A stretch of 64,000 bases of DNA from Paguma larvata (lineage: Eukaryota; Chordata; Mammalia; Carnivora; Viverridae): assembly GCA_030068075.1 (NCBI GenBank), contig CM057831.1:11203370-11267369 (forward strand). The letters are read 5' to 3'. Both the position numbers and the translations under genes were made by a program. Under the pieces are notes generated by a model, which saw only the letters and a program-made list of their open reading frames with translations, made no database searches and was not told where the DNA came from. Numbering within the stretch: the stretch's first letter is position 1; every line of letters begins with the position of its first letter. This document shows positions 23,201 to 34,359 of this stretch, in pieces.

Positions 23201-23484
23201 GGTGTTTTGCATAAATACAGTAGAAGCTCAGGACGTGTGTGTTGAATAGGATTGGAGGATACGTTAAAATGAGACCATGTGTGTGAAGAGTGTAACAGAA
23301 TATCTAACATGTAATGTGTTAGGTTACAAAAAGACTCAATAGATCTTACTTTTCCTTGCTCCAGATGATGCCAAGTGTCATGTCTTCCAACCTCTTTGTT
23401 TATAGACTGTGCCACACAATTTAGTCCCCAACTACACGCTGGGTAGTTTGCTTTGATTGAGTTTTTGGTGGTCTTATTTCTGAT

Positions 23485-23600
23485 TTTTGCTAGATTGGAA
23501 ACTCTCTGAAGGCAAGTATCGTGTCTTATCATTCTCCATTGCACATAGCAGAACTATGAACTAGTCATCTGCATAAATTGCTTGCTAGTGCTCGGTACTT
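23485..23600 (+). mobile_element. L2 3' fragment
   Basis: 'actctctgaaggcaagtatc' and 'attgcacatagcagaac' fit the L2 3' end. Confidence 0.5.
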
Positions 23601-23879
23601 ATTGGGGCAATTACTTTTCAGGAAAGAGTGAAATGATGACAATGGTAGAAAATACTGGGGTAGGTGTCCACAGCCAGTGACACTAGGATCAAAGATCACC
23701 ATCCCTTTTTGTAGGCGCATGTCTCTTCTTCCAGCCAGCAAAAGTAGCAGCTTCTGAGATCTCCGCTCTTAACGTTTCCAGGAACTAAAACGGCACAGGT
23801 TCAAATGATCAAGTAATGTTTATGCAAAAGCACAGTATCTTTTAGAAGTAGGGGAGGAATGAAAACTATGCATAGCATT

Positions 23880-24085
23880 GAGATCTGACTTTGGAATAAT
23901 TAGACCTGGGTTTGAATTCCTGAGCCATTCAGCCTCCCGAAACCTGTTTTCTCATCTGTAAAATCAGGATGATACACCTGCCTCTGGGGTGATCATAAGA
24001 AGAGTGAAGGAGAAACATATGTAAAATGCTTAGCATAGGGCCCGACTCATTGCAAGCCTCAATAAACAATAGCTATTTTTATACT
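23880..24085 (+). mobile_element. MIR
   Basis: 'gacctgggtttgaattcctg', 'tttctcatctgtaaaatcag' and 'aaaatgcttagcatagggcc' appear in MIR order. Confidence 0.8.
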
Positions 24086-24208
24086 GCATAATCTAGGCAG
24101 CTTCGAAACCTGTTTCAGTGCTGAAGGTACGGTGGCTAAAAATACAATCGTTATCAAATTTTCAGTTAAATCTTGTTTCTGCTGTCAATGACCAACTATA
24201 ATTCTTGT

Positions 24209-24261
24209 TCATTCATTTAACCATTTATTCTTTTGTTCATTCATTCTTTCATTCATTTATC
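24209..24261 (+). repeat. (ATTC)n-like simple repeat
   Basis: Degenerate cattcattc units, of the type often left by an L2 end. Confidence 0.6.
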
Positions 24262-24719
24262 CTATGGCAAGTACACAGTAGATGGTTATTAAATGCTGCT
24301 GAATGAATGATAGAGTAATAAAAATTAACTTGGGGGATAATAATTAAGATGGGGGATATGTCCATGCCCTCAGGGATATCTCTGGATGATAAAATACTCT
24401 GTGACTAGAGCCAAGACATCATGTTGAATGCCGAAGCTGCAAATCCAGCCACCCCACCTGTGGAGAACACAGCCAAGAATATATCGCAATCCTTCAAGTC
24501 TTCTAGTACTTACACACAGCAGAAGACTGCCTCATTCTTCATGCAAAAAAATCAAGGTCTTAGAGCTCAGGGTTCCCTTCCCCACCTCCACACTCATCTT
24601 CCACAGAACCTAGCCTTACCTTTTCTAACATCTCTTCCTTCCAGTACCCCAGGTGGCGTGAAGCACTCCCAACTCTGGGCAAATTTCTCTTGCTGGGCAA
24701 ATCAGCTGGCATCAGAGTT

Positions 24720-24850
24720 CATTTGGTTGTAGGTTTGCCTTCTACTAGGACTGGATCTACCCATGCCTTTGTCTTCTCTTTGTGTCCAACACCTAGCACA
24801 GGGCCTGGCATTTGGAAGGCACTCAAAATGTTTATTAAATGGGTCTTGAG
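24720..24850 (+). mobile_element. L2 3' end
   Basis: 'acctagcacagggcctggca' followed by 'aaaatgtttattaaatgg'. Confidence 0.7.
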
Positions 24851-25517
24851 TCAACTGCCCTTTCCCTTTTCTCTCCTCCTCAAAAAGAATCCTTCCAAAA
24901 GGCCTGCAAATGATCTCAATCTTCCCCTCATCTCCCATATCCAATCCATCACCAAGGCCTATGGGTTCAACCTTTGCAATATTTCCTGTAGCTGTCTACT
25001 CCTTATTACCCCATTGCCTCCATCCACATCCACAGGGTTGTCTTTCATTGGCCTGTTGACTGCCTTAAGTGCCTAACACGGACTCCTCTACTCTCTCTTG
25101 CCTTACCCTAATCTGTTTTCCATACAGCCTTAGTGATATATTTTTTAAGCTGAGAGCATCACTACAGTCAATTTTCAGTAGCTTCCCAACGAGCTGAGAG
25201 TGCGCTCCAAATTCCCTGCCCTGGCCAACAAGGACCTACCTGATCTGAATCCTGCCTACTTCTCCACCTACCTCAGCTCACTCTGCTGCAGCTGCAGTGG
25301 CCCTCGGAAGTTCTCGGGTCACCCGAACCTCTTTCACACCTCAAAGCTTTTGTGCTTAGCTATTTTCTCTATCTAAAGCACTCCCCTCACCCCTCCTCAC
25401 ACAGTTGGCTCCTTCTTTTTCTTCCTATCTCCAAGCAAATGTCATTCCTTAAAGACCTCTGCCCCCTCACACACACCCCGACCTCCATCATAGGACCCGA
25501 CTTATTTCCTTCACTGT

Positions 25518-25708
25518 TTTTTTTTTATTTCCATTTATCTGTTTTGAGAGAGGGGGTGGGGCAGAAGGAGAGGGAAATAGAGAATCCCAAGCAAGCACCA
25601 CGCTCAGTGCAGACCCTGAGTTGGGGCTCGATCCCACAACCGTGAGATCACAACCTGAGCTGATATTAAAGGCCTGCTGCTCAATCAACTGAGCCAGGAG
25701 GGCGCCCC
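25518..25708 (-). mobile_element. CAN-SINE in L2
   Basis: Ends 'actgagccaggagggcgcccc', with a 10-T run at its other end. The body is shortened. Confidence 0.85.
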
Positions 25709-25784
25709 TCATAGCTCTAATTATTATATCTTCACCTGCTCACTTGTTTACTATTTGTCTCCTCTGTTAGAATATAAGCTTCAG

Positions 25785-25982
25785 GGGCCCCTGGGTGGCT
25801 CTGTCGGTCGAGTGTCAGACTCGTGATTTCAGCTCAGGTCATGATCTCATGGTTCGTGGGATCAAGCTATCAGCACACAGCCTGCTTGGGGTTCTCTCTC
25901 TCTGCCCCTTCCCCACTTGCACGTGCACGTTCTCTCTCTCTCTCCAAAATAAATACATAAATAAATAAACATTTAAAAAAAG
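25785..25982 (+). mobile_element. CAN-SINE in L2 with exact duplication
   Basis: Perfect 16-bp duplication agaatataagcttcag at 25769-25784 and 25983-25998. Tail of aaataaat units. Confidence 0.96.
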
Positions 25983-26149
25983 AGAATATAAGCTTCAGGA
26001 GAGCAGGGGCCACGTAATATTTTGTTCCCCGATGAACCGTACGTGCCTAATACAGTCCCCAGAGCAAAGAACACAGCAAACAAATATTTACAAGGGAAGG
26101 CAGGAACAAGTATCCTCATTATCTTTAATTGCAAACTGTCTAGTTCTTC

Positions 26150-26915
26150 CGATTCCTTTCTTTCGACTTGCAAATTGGTAGAAGACTCCCCAGACTAAAG
26201 ACAGCCTTCCCTCGACTTAGTTTTCTGCCTACAGCTGCTGCCCTATTTCTTCTTCCCCTAGACTGCCAAAGACTAGATTGTCTGTCTAGACTTCATCAAT
26301 TCCCACTCTATGAAATGGCTCTCACGAGTATCCTCAATGACTCCTTTTTATCGGTAAAGCCAAGGACATATGCTCTGGTTCTCAGCCTACTTGACCTTTC
26401 CACAGCCACATTTCCTCGGTTTTGTTCTGCGAAACACCAGTCCCTTGAACCGCTCTGGTGAAAAAGTATGTCACGGGTGCCCTGTTAGACGGTTTTGTAG
26501 TAAGTACCCTGTGCTTCAACTCCGCAGCATTTAGCACGCTGGCTAATTTGTCTAAGTAATGTCTGACTTTCCTGAGGAATGTAAATTCTTTATTTTTATT
26601 TTCATTTTGGGAGAGAGAAAGCATGAGCAGGGGAGGGGCAGAGGGAGAGGGAGAGAGAGAATCCCAAGCAGGCTCCATGCTGTCAGCGCAGACCCCGACC
26701 GTGGGGCTTAGCCTTACCAACCGTGAGGCCATGACCTGAGCCAAAATCAAGAGTTGGCCACTCAACTGACTAAGCCACCCAGGGGCCCCAGGAATGTAAG
26801 TTCTGGAGGACAGGAATCCTGTCTGTTCTGTTACTCTAACAGCCCCATAATCCCAGCACATAAGAGATGTTTCATTTTTACTGAAGTGAATAAATGAATA
26901 TGTTTCCCTTTGGGA
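26150..26915 (+). mobile_element. L2 fragment
   Basis: 'ggttctcagcctacttgacc' matches the L2 reverse-transcriptase stretch around L-D-L-S-A-A-F-D in diverged form. The 3' end 'ataatcccagcacataagag' follows the inserted SINE. Confidence 0.55.
26590..26789 (-). mobile_element. CAN-SINE in L2
   Basis: Duplication aggaatgtaaattct (left) / aggaatgtaagttct (right, from 26790). Confidence 0.93.
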
Positions 26916-26999
26916 AATTTACAGGGTGGATTCATATATATTAAATGTAAAATCCTGAACAGAAAAAATGTATTCAAAGTTGTTTAGCACACAGTTTTT

Positions 27000-28055
27000 C
27001 AAACTGGATCGCCCGTATCTCTCTTTGATCTCTCACTCCCGGCAGAATACCACCCAACCTCCTGAGGGATTTTACAAAACACACCAGCACCTGTTGCTCT
27101 CCGCCATTTGATATTGTTGCATACTCACTATTTCTCCATATTTTCCTTTCTTGGCCGCCACGACTGTACTTTTCTTAATTCTCTTTCTTCCCTTTGAAGA
27201 CTCTCTCACCTACAATCATGAGGTCACCAGGCTTTAGTGTGTTGGCAACCACTCAGACACATGGCCCCCAGTCTTGGGCCACCATTTGGCGACTATGTAT
27301 TTTTCTGGTTGTCTCGTTAGCCCTTCATTCTGTCTGAACCCACAAACCCTTTTGCCCCTGTTGTCTCGTATATTCTGCTTAAGGGTATCACCATCCATTT
27401 AAGCCAGAAACTTAGAGGTTTTATCCTTCATTCCTCATGTTGTCTTACTCCTCTGAATTAAGTGGATCAACTTTATTTCAGAAATACCATTTATAACTCA
27501 GCTCTTTAGACCCACTGCCTTTATCTTGATGTACACATGTATTACCTATTGCCTGCATTACTGCAATAACCCTCAGAATGTGCTCTGATACGCCAGCCCT
27601 CTCCCCTTCACATTGCTCTTAGAAATGCCTTCTTGGGGCGTCTGGGTGGCTCGGTCGGTAAGCGTCCAACTTCAGCTCAGGTCATGATCTCGCGGTTTGT
27701 GAGTTCGAGCCCTGCATCAGGCTCTGTACTGACAGCTCGGAGCCTGGAGCCTGTTTCACATTCTGTGTCTCCCTCTCTCTCTGCCCCTCTTCACTCACAC
27801 AATGTCTTTGTCTCTCAAAAATAAACATTAAAAATTAAAAAAAAAAAAAAAAAGAAATGGCTTCTTAAGACAAATGTGTCCAAATCACTCCCCAGCTTGA
27901 AGATCCTGCTAGTTCTGGTTTTCCCCAGAGTGAAATCTAAATTTCATAGATTGCCTTACAAGCCACCTTCTTCTTCCACTCTCTCCAAACTTAGCTCTCA
28001 CCTTCCTTCCCTCTTCATATTCTCTCTCTCTCCTCCTTCATGCCTCGCCTATGCA
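27000..28055 (+). mobile_element. L2 ORF2-end fragment with a SINE
   Basis: 'gcctgcattactgcaataac', 'caaatcactccccagcttga' and 'ttgccttacaagccaccttc' follow L2 order. Frames are broken throughout. Confidence 0.65.
27635..27853 (+). mobile_element. CAN-SINE in L2
   Basis: Duplication agaaatgccttctt (27621-27634) / agaaatggcttctt (27854-27867), one mismatch. 18-base A tail. Confidence 0.95.
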
Positions 28056-28250
28056 GAACTGCAGCTCGGTTTAATAAACATTAACTGGACATCCACCATG
28101 TGCCAGGATTTATACTTGACTCTGGGGAGTGAATATGAAAGAAAGCAGATATTTCGCCTCAAGGAGTTTATACTCTAGTAGTAGCAAATATAGACACATG
28201 AACAGAATAATATAATGATACATTCTAATGAAAACATGTACTAAGCTTCT

Positions 28251-28312
28251 GTGAAGGAGGAGGAGGAGGAGGAGAAAGACAAGAAGGAGAAGAGAAGAAG
28301 GAGAAGAAGAAA
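28251..28312 (+). repeat. (GGA/GAA)n purine tract
   Basis: Only purines apart from two C, mostly gga and gaa triplets. Able to form triplex DNA. Confidence 0.9.
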
Positions 28313-28730
28313 TGTACTAAGCCCGGAAGGAATACCGAGGAGGGAATAATTAACTCTACAAGCAGGCAGGAGTGTGGTATTTCAAGGAAGATTTCAAGAT
28401 GAAATTCAGAGCAGGATTTTGAAGGTTGACTAGGGATTGATCAGAGGGACCAAGACAGAAGAGGGTTCCTGGCACAGTCAATAGCAGGTGGACTATGATG
28501 GGGAGTGGGGAGCGCCAAGTAGCCTAGGTGTGTACATGTGTGTTGGAGAGAGAAGTGGCAATAGCTGAGGAGAGCCTGTCAGGAGTCACTCTGTAAACAA
28601 CCTATATATTAGGCATTGAAGTGTTTACATCAGCCTGTATGTAAAGGGGAACCACTGAAGATTTTGAAGATGAGGGTGACTTACTGGGAGATGAGGAATA
28701 TTACTCTGACAGCCGAAAAGAGATGGATTT

Positions 28731-28823
28731 TAGAGGGACCAAGAAGATCAGTTAGGAGATCCTTTATCATCTCTCAGTTAGATGGTTGAAAACACTTCCT
28801 AATGATCTCCTTGGTCCCTCTAA
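28731..28823. repeat. Inverted repeat (hairpin)
   Basis: Left arm 28731-28757 starts tagagggaccaag and right arm 28797-28823 ends cttggtccctcta. They pair along about 27 nt with one bulge and one mismatch, and a loop of about 38 nt. Confidence 0.8.
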
Positions 28824-29105
28824 CCCATCCTCTACCCAGCATGAGGGTGGAGGAAGAGAAAGCAGATTTGGGAGATCAGTAGTGAGTTAAATGATGAAAC
28901 AGGGAGATGGGTGGGATTTAGGAAAGAAGAGTGAAGAAGGGAGAAAGAATGATGTCTAGGTTTCTAGGTCTGTGGACTTGATGAGGTTCGAGGCAAGAGC
29001 CACTGTTAGACTCTAAGAAGCAGATCGGGGTTCATGGGGGAGATGGTAAGTAACGCTTCCAGAGATGGGTAAGTTGAGTGCTGAGTTTGAGGTGCCTCTT
29101 GGGCA

Positions 29106-29475
29106 TTGTCGTAATCAGCTCAAGCTGCTATAACACAAAATGCCATAGCCTGGTGACTCATCAACAACAGAAATTTATTTCTCACAGTCTGGAGACCAGA
29201 AGTCTGAGATCAGGGTGCCAGCATAGTCAGCTTGTGGTGAGAGCTCTCCTCCGGGCTGTGACAACAGTTGACTTCTCATTGTATCCTCACATGGTGGAAA
29301 GAAAGCCAGCTAGTTCCCTGGCGTCTTTTTCTAAGGAAGGGCACTGATCCCATTCATGAGGCTCTAACTCTATGACCTAATGACCTTCCAAAGTGCCCCC
29401 CTCCAAATACCATCACACTGGGAGTTTCAGCATATGACTTGGGGAGGGGGGGACCACAAACATTCGGCATATTGT
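29106..29475 (-). mobile_element. MaLR (MST/MLT1-type) solo LTR
   Basis: Reverse LTR of an old endogenous retrovirus-like family: 'ccatagcctggtgactcatc', 'cagaaatttatttctcacag', 'cctcacatggtggaaagaaa', 'atcccattcatgaggctcta'. No internal retroviral gene is present. It interrupts a reverse L2. Confidence 0.85.
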
Positions 29476-29880
29476 AGGCATCCACCTGGAGATATGGAAC
29501 TGGAGGTCAGGGGGAGATTGGAAGTGGAGATAGGAAAGATGTATTCTTCATAAAGGTGGCAGTTCAACAACAGGAGTGGACATCACCTCCCAGGAAAGGT
29601 GAGTGGAACTGAGGCAGGAGGAGAAAAGATAAACCAAGGAAGAGCGTAGTCAGGCAGAGGAAGAGGATGTGGCAAAGAAGGCCCAGAAGAGACAGGTCGA
29701 GGACAGCAAGGAGAGAGTGGGGATCCAGCAGCCACAGGGAGAGGGAATGTCAAGGAAGAAGTAGAGTCAAGAGTCACAAGAGTCCAGCAAGATGAGGACT
29801 GAAAACTACCCGTGGGTGTGGCAACCTTGAGATCTTGGCAAACCTTGGTCAGAGCATTTTCAGGAGTGGGCCAGGCAGAA
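29476..29880 (-). mobile_element. L2, reverse, continued
   Basis: 'catccacctggagatatgga' continues the L2 left off at 29105; the LTR is a later insertion. Confidence 0.6.
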
Positions 29881-29889
29881 TATAGATTT

Positions 29890-30060
29890 TAGTGTCATAA
29901 TATTAATGTTTATTGAATGTTTATTTTGTGCCAGGCATGTACAAAGTGTTTCATGTGAGTACTCTAATTTCATGCTCACAGCAACCCTCTGAAGTGAGGC
30001 ATTTATCTCTTTTTACAGGCAAGGAAATCGATGCTTAAAGAAATGAAGCACTTTGGGTTA
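29890..30060 (-). mobile_element. MIR
   Basis: 'gtttattttgtgccaggcat' and 'tttttacaggcaaggaaatc' in reverse MIR order. Confidence 0.7.
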
Positions 30061-30064
30061 CTAA

Positions 30065-30675
30065 TAGCAAGAGTCAGTTTGGTCGTAAACTAGGTGTTCT
30101 GACAACAAAATACATACTCTTCATCACTACTCTTTAACTCATCTTTTGAATGAATGGAAAGTGCGGGAGTGGAGACATAAGAATCGTGGCTGAGTAGAGG
30201 AGAAAAATGGTGTGATTTGGAGAAGCGAGAGCAAGGTTAACGATTATTTTAAAGGCATGGAAGGCTCGAGCGTGCTTATGTGCTCAGGGTAGTATGCATA
30301 AAAAAATAGTAAGAGGACTAACAACTTACAAGGAAGCAATTTCTGTCTTTCCTGTCGGGAATGTGGTGTATCACAGCACATCACGTAGTTCCTGGGTTTT
30401 CGGTATGTGTTGAAGGAGCGAATCAACAGATGACACTAAGTAGTATGTTTTGAAAGCAAGGGGCCTTTCAGAGGAGGTGGAATGGCAATGGTACAAAGTT
30501 GGCAGGTAAAATACATAATACACAGTTAAGGTAGAATTTTAGATAAAGAAAGAATAATTTTTTAGCATAAATATGCTTCGACTATTGCATTGGGACATAC
30601 TTGTACAAAAAAATAAGTTGTTGTTTACCTGAAATTCAAATTTAACTGGCTTCCCTGTCTTTTCATTTCCTAAAG
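30065..30675. other. No recognised feature
   Basis: AT-rich, without clear repeat or exon signals. Confidence 0.4.
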
Positions 30676-30677
30676 CT

Positions 30678-30850
30678 CTTTTTAAATGTTTATTTAAGAG
30701 GAGAGAAGGTGCCAGCGGGGGGAGGGGAGGAGAGAGACTCCCAAGCAGGCTCCACTCTGACCATCGGGCTCGAACTCACAAACTGTGAGATTATGACCTG
30801 GGCTGAAATCAGGAGTTGGGCACCTAACCAGCTGAGCCACCTAGGCACCC
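30678..30850 (-). mobile_element. CAN-SINE, diverged
   Basis: Ends 'gctgagccacctaggcaccc'. The body has deletions near a G-rich stretch at 30715-30730. Confidence 0.82.
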
Positions 30851-30963
30851 CTGTTTGCTAAATCTGCCAATCCCATCTAGGAGAAGCTGCGGGGTTCCAC
30901 CAGAATGCTGTCCAGCCTCCGGACCTGTGCACAAGTGGACATGAAAGAATGAATGGTCTTTGG

Positions 30964-31065
30964 GACACCTGTCTGTCTCAGTTGGTAGAGCACACGACTC
31001 TTAATCTCAGGGTTATGAGTTTGAGCTCCACATTGGCCTTGGAGCCTACTTAAAATTAAAAAGAG
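30964..31065 (+). mobile_element. Short-subtype tRNA SINE
   Basis: 'gggacacctgtctgtctcag' then 'atgagtttgagctccacatt'. Ends in AAATTAAAAAG. Confidence 0.7.
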
Positions 31066-31199
31066 AACAGAATGAGTGGTCTTGTTGCCTGGGCACTGTG
31101 AGAGAACAAGTGACAGCGGTGAGCCAGCTCTCAGTCCAGAAGGACAAGGATGGTTGCTTCCTGAACTAGATTAAAGTAGTAGTAACCTAAATAGTTGGT

Positions 31200-31550
31200 A
31201 GCACAGGTTTCAGGGATAGACAGACCTGTATGTGGCCTGGGTCATTTAACCATCATATGATTTGGGCGAAGTTGCTTTATATTTCTTTCTTTTTTTTTTT
31301 TTTAATTTATGTACTCTTTTTAAGTAGGTCCCATGCCCAATGTGAGGTTCAAACTCACAACCCTGAGATCAAGAATCTCGTGCTCTACCCACTGGGCCAG
31401 CCAGGTATCCCCGCTTTATATTTCTGAGACTTGATTCCTCACATTGACGATTAGTACTATGACAATAGTACCTACATCTAAAGTTATTGTGAAGACAAAG
31501 GAGATAATGCATATATAAAAACTTACCCCAGGGGCTGACTCATCCCAAGC
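31200..31550 (+). mobile_element. MIR split by a SINE
   Basis: Pieces before 31274 and after 31425 ('tgagacttgattcctcacat', 'ataatgcatatataaaaact') make one diverged forward MIR. Confidence 0.55.
31287..31412 (-). mobile_element. Short-subtype tRNA SINE, intact ends
   Basis: Exact duplication gctttatatttct at 31274-31286 and 31413-31425. Contains 'tgaggttcaaactcacaacc'. Confidence 0.92.
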
Positions 31551-31573
31551 CACACGATACATGCATTTATTTC

Positions 31574-31794
31574 TTTATTTTTAATTTTTTTAATGTTTAT
31601 TTATTTTGAGAAACAGAGACAGAGCACGAGCAGGGGAGGAGCAGAAAGAGAGAGAGGGAGACACAGAATCTGAAGCAGGCTCCAAGCTCTGAGCTGCCAG
31701 CACAGAGCCCAGTGTGGGGCTCGAACCCACAAACCGTGAGATCGTGACCTGAGCCGAAGTCAGATGCTTAACAAACTGAGCCATCCAGGCGCCC
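31574..31794 (-). mobile_element. CAN-SINE
   Basis: Flanked by atgcatttatt on both sides. Near consensus. Confidence 0.93.
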
Positions 31795-31799
31795 TGAAT

Positions 31800-32780
31800 G
31801 CATTTATTAATTGGAAAATATTTATCGAAGGTCTGTATGTGTCAAATACATTCTGGGCATATGACAATAAAACAATAAATAAATAATTATAATATTGTGT
31901 GAGAAATGCTGTTACAGAGGAAGTACATAGAGTCCCCAAGGAGAGCCAACAAGAGGGTCAAGAACTGGCATGGTTTCCCAAAGGCAATTATGCCTAAATT
32001 GAGACCTGGGTCAGAATTATCCAGATGAATGGGAGGGGGAGAATGAGAAGAGCATACAAAAAAACTCTGAGGTAAGATGGAGTTGGATAGGTTGGCTGGA
32101 GAATAGAGGATGTGGAGATGTGAGTAGAGGCCAGATCCTGAAGCGTCTTAAAGGTCAGCTGAAGGGTTTGTGCTTTACCCCAGACCAGTGGGAAGTCATT
32201 AAAGCAGGGCTCAAAAGCTCAGATGCCTTCAGGGGAGGGCAGGTGCCCTAAATGAAAGATACAAGAAGGTGTGGTGGACCTGCAAAGACGTCAAGAGTGC
32301 TCACTCAGCTGAAAGGATTTAATCCAAATTTTGGGAAAGGGTTTTATGCAGCAGAGAGCCACGATCACATTTGTATTTTAGAAAAAGAAACTGGAATGCA
32401 TGGAACGGAGCTAGACTCGAGGCAGGAAGACCAGAAGGGGATTCAGGTGAGAAGCAAAGGTGCGAGCTGGGGTCAGATGTGGAAGGAAAGAAGTGGCAGA
32501 TTCTGGAGAGGTTCAGGAGGAGGAATTGGTAGGCCTGGGGCATAAATTTGACGTGAGACTAAGGGAGAAATCAAGATTTCCTTACTATGATTGCTATTGC
32601 TGTTATTGCGATGAGAATTCCATAGGACACCGTGAAAGAGACAGCACGGAGGTCCATGAATGGTAAGAGGAGCCAAAGGGAAGGAAACACAAAGAGGCAA
32701 AAGGGTGAAGGATTAAAAGCATATGTGACTCAAAAGAATTGCATTTGGGTCTTTGGCCCTGGATGCAGAGAGTCATGGAG
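31800..32780 (-). mobile_element. L2, reverse orientation
   Basis: 'gaggccagatcctgaagcgt', 'tttgtgctttaccccagacc', 'gggaagtcattaaagcaggg' and 'cgatcacatttgtattttag' follow reverse L2 in order. ORFs here are chance. Confidence 0.75.
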
Positions 32781-32839
32781 GCCATTAGAAGCCTGAAAGT
32801 TCACATGGGGGTTCCAGTAAGTTCCCACATTAAATAGGT

Positions 32840-33420
32840 ATTTCATTCCCCCCCCAATTCAAAACTCTACTAAAATGACAGAAAAAGGACAAAGAGAACA
32901 GGAGAGGGAGTGAATGGTAACTGTGTTAGCAGAACCAGGGAACCTGCAGCCCAAACTGTCTGAGAGAAAACCAAGAAGCAACTTGGTTTTCACCACAGAA
33001 CTCCCAAAGGCTCAGAAACTGAGGGTACAGGACCTTGGGAGTTCATGGGGCGAAGGGCCTACAAATAAGATATTGATCTGCTTAATATGCATTTAGGTGC
33101 CCAGACCACTCTCCAGACCTGCTCAGCCCTCGTCCCTCATCCAAGGAAAGCTCAAAGTCTAGTTTCCGAAGCAAGTAAAACAAAGGAGACCTGAAGTTAT
33201 TGCCTTTGGACATTTCCTCCATGAAATAACCTAGCCAGATCAATAAAGTGACCAAACAATAAGCCAACACCTTCCCTCCCCCACCCATGTACCTACACAC
33301 GTATAGACAGCCAAGAATCATTAGGTATCTGAGGATATCCTCTTATTCGAAGGAGAGACCAAAACAAACAGGGGAAAAAAAGCTACTTAAAGAAAACAGA
33401 GTGGATAGAAACCTAGTTCC
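32840..33420 (+). mobile_element. Possible old L1M/HAL1-like internal fragment
   Basis: 'ctctactaaaatgacagaaa' and 'acttggttttcaccacagaa' resemble sections of the same family seen at 34360-38640. Diverged; boundaries uncertain. Confidence 0.35.
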
Positions 33421-33881
33421 TGTCTTCCTTTCTCCCTTCCCTTCCTCTTGACCAAGTCCCAAAGCCATGAGCAAGGGAGATATCCATCTATGTACTGAGG
33501 TGTGTCAGAGCTGGGGTGAGCAGGACTTCTGTGGGGTGAGAGTAGGGGTGGACTCTGGCGGCTAGGTGTGAGTGTTGGACCCTAAGTAGGCTGTCAAGGA
33601 ATTCACACAGGTATTGAACCCAAGTTCATCAGCAAAGAGAGTATATGCAGAGGGGGTGGGAATGGGAGCCTGGCAGGGTATTGGAGGCCAGATGAGTCAA
33701 AGAGGACATCGAACATGGAAGGGTGGGTGGCAGTAGCTTAAGCAGAGCAGGGAGGGTATAGTCCAGAGCAGGCAGAGGCAGCCATACAGCTCGGGAGATC
33801 AGAGTCTGAGCAGCTGTCAACATGGTATGGTAGGTCAACACGATATGTTAGAGCCCAAGTGGAGGAAAGATGGCATCTGTG

Positions 33882-33919
<38 letters not shown>

Positions 33920-34020
33920 GTTGTATATGACAGTGGCCCAAAACAGGTTATGGGTGCCTAAACAGAATGAGGAAAGTGACTGGGGTTAGAGGGGAGACAA
34001 GTGTCCACAAATGGGGTTTT
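33421..34020 (-). mobile_element. Possible reverse L2 remnant
   Basis: 'aacccaagttcatcagcaaa' resembles reverse L2. The surrounding purine-rich DNA has no other label. Confidence 0.35.
33886..33917 (+). repeat. (TG)n microsatellite
   Basis: About 16 TG units in a row. Confidence 0.95.
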
Positions 34021-34359
34021 GGAACTTAGTAAGCTGAGGAAGGCATCGCTTTGGAGCCAGGATGAAGCAGCAAAAGCAGGAGATAAGTTATGTACAAGGA
34101 GTTGATCAAATAAATGAATCTATTAAGGATAGTGGGAGTCAGATTTTTTACTGAACAAGAAGAAATTTGCCAACGTGGAAAGGTAAAAAACTGTGGTTTG
34201 GGTAGATAGAGAAATAAATATAGATGTAAATGTACACACGTACACATATTCCCTAGATTTATCTGCTGAAAGAACTTGGAGACAGCGATACTCCAACAGC
34301 AATTAACACCCCCAGGGTCCAAATCTTGGTCTCTAAATACCATTCTCCACGAAAGAAAC

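Larger units (their letters stand above)
22385..23255 (+). mobile_element. L2, split by nested SINEs
   Basis: 'caagtgtcagcttaaatgtt' and 'gcctcctctgagacgcctta' open it, 'aaactcattgagggcaggaa' is the late 3' part, and 'cagtagaagctcagga...gtgttgaatagg' after the SINEs is the end. The middle (about 22500-22780) is less certain. Confidence 0.6.
24930..26100 (+). mobile_element. L2, long fragment with two SINE insertions
   Basis: Diverged L2 ORF2 end and 3' UTR: 'tccaatccatcaccaaggcc', 'ttcccaacgagctgagagtg', 'ctcacacagttggctccttc', then 'agaatataagcttcag' and a late 'gagcaggggccacg' block. SINEs interrupt it at 25518 and 25785. Confidence 0.75.
28060..29105 (-). mobile_element. L2, reverse orientation
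   Basis: 'catgtgccaggatttatact', 'ctcaaggagtttatactcta' and, near the end, 'agtttgaggtgcctcttggg' are the reverse of L2. A GA-rich run and a hairpin lie inside. Confidence 0.7.

Noticed and set aside
29106..29475. Possible intact endogenous retrovirus
   Set aside because: Only one old LTR is present; no gag, pol or env sequence and no second LTR nearby.
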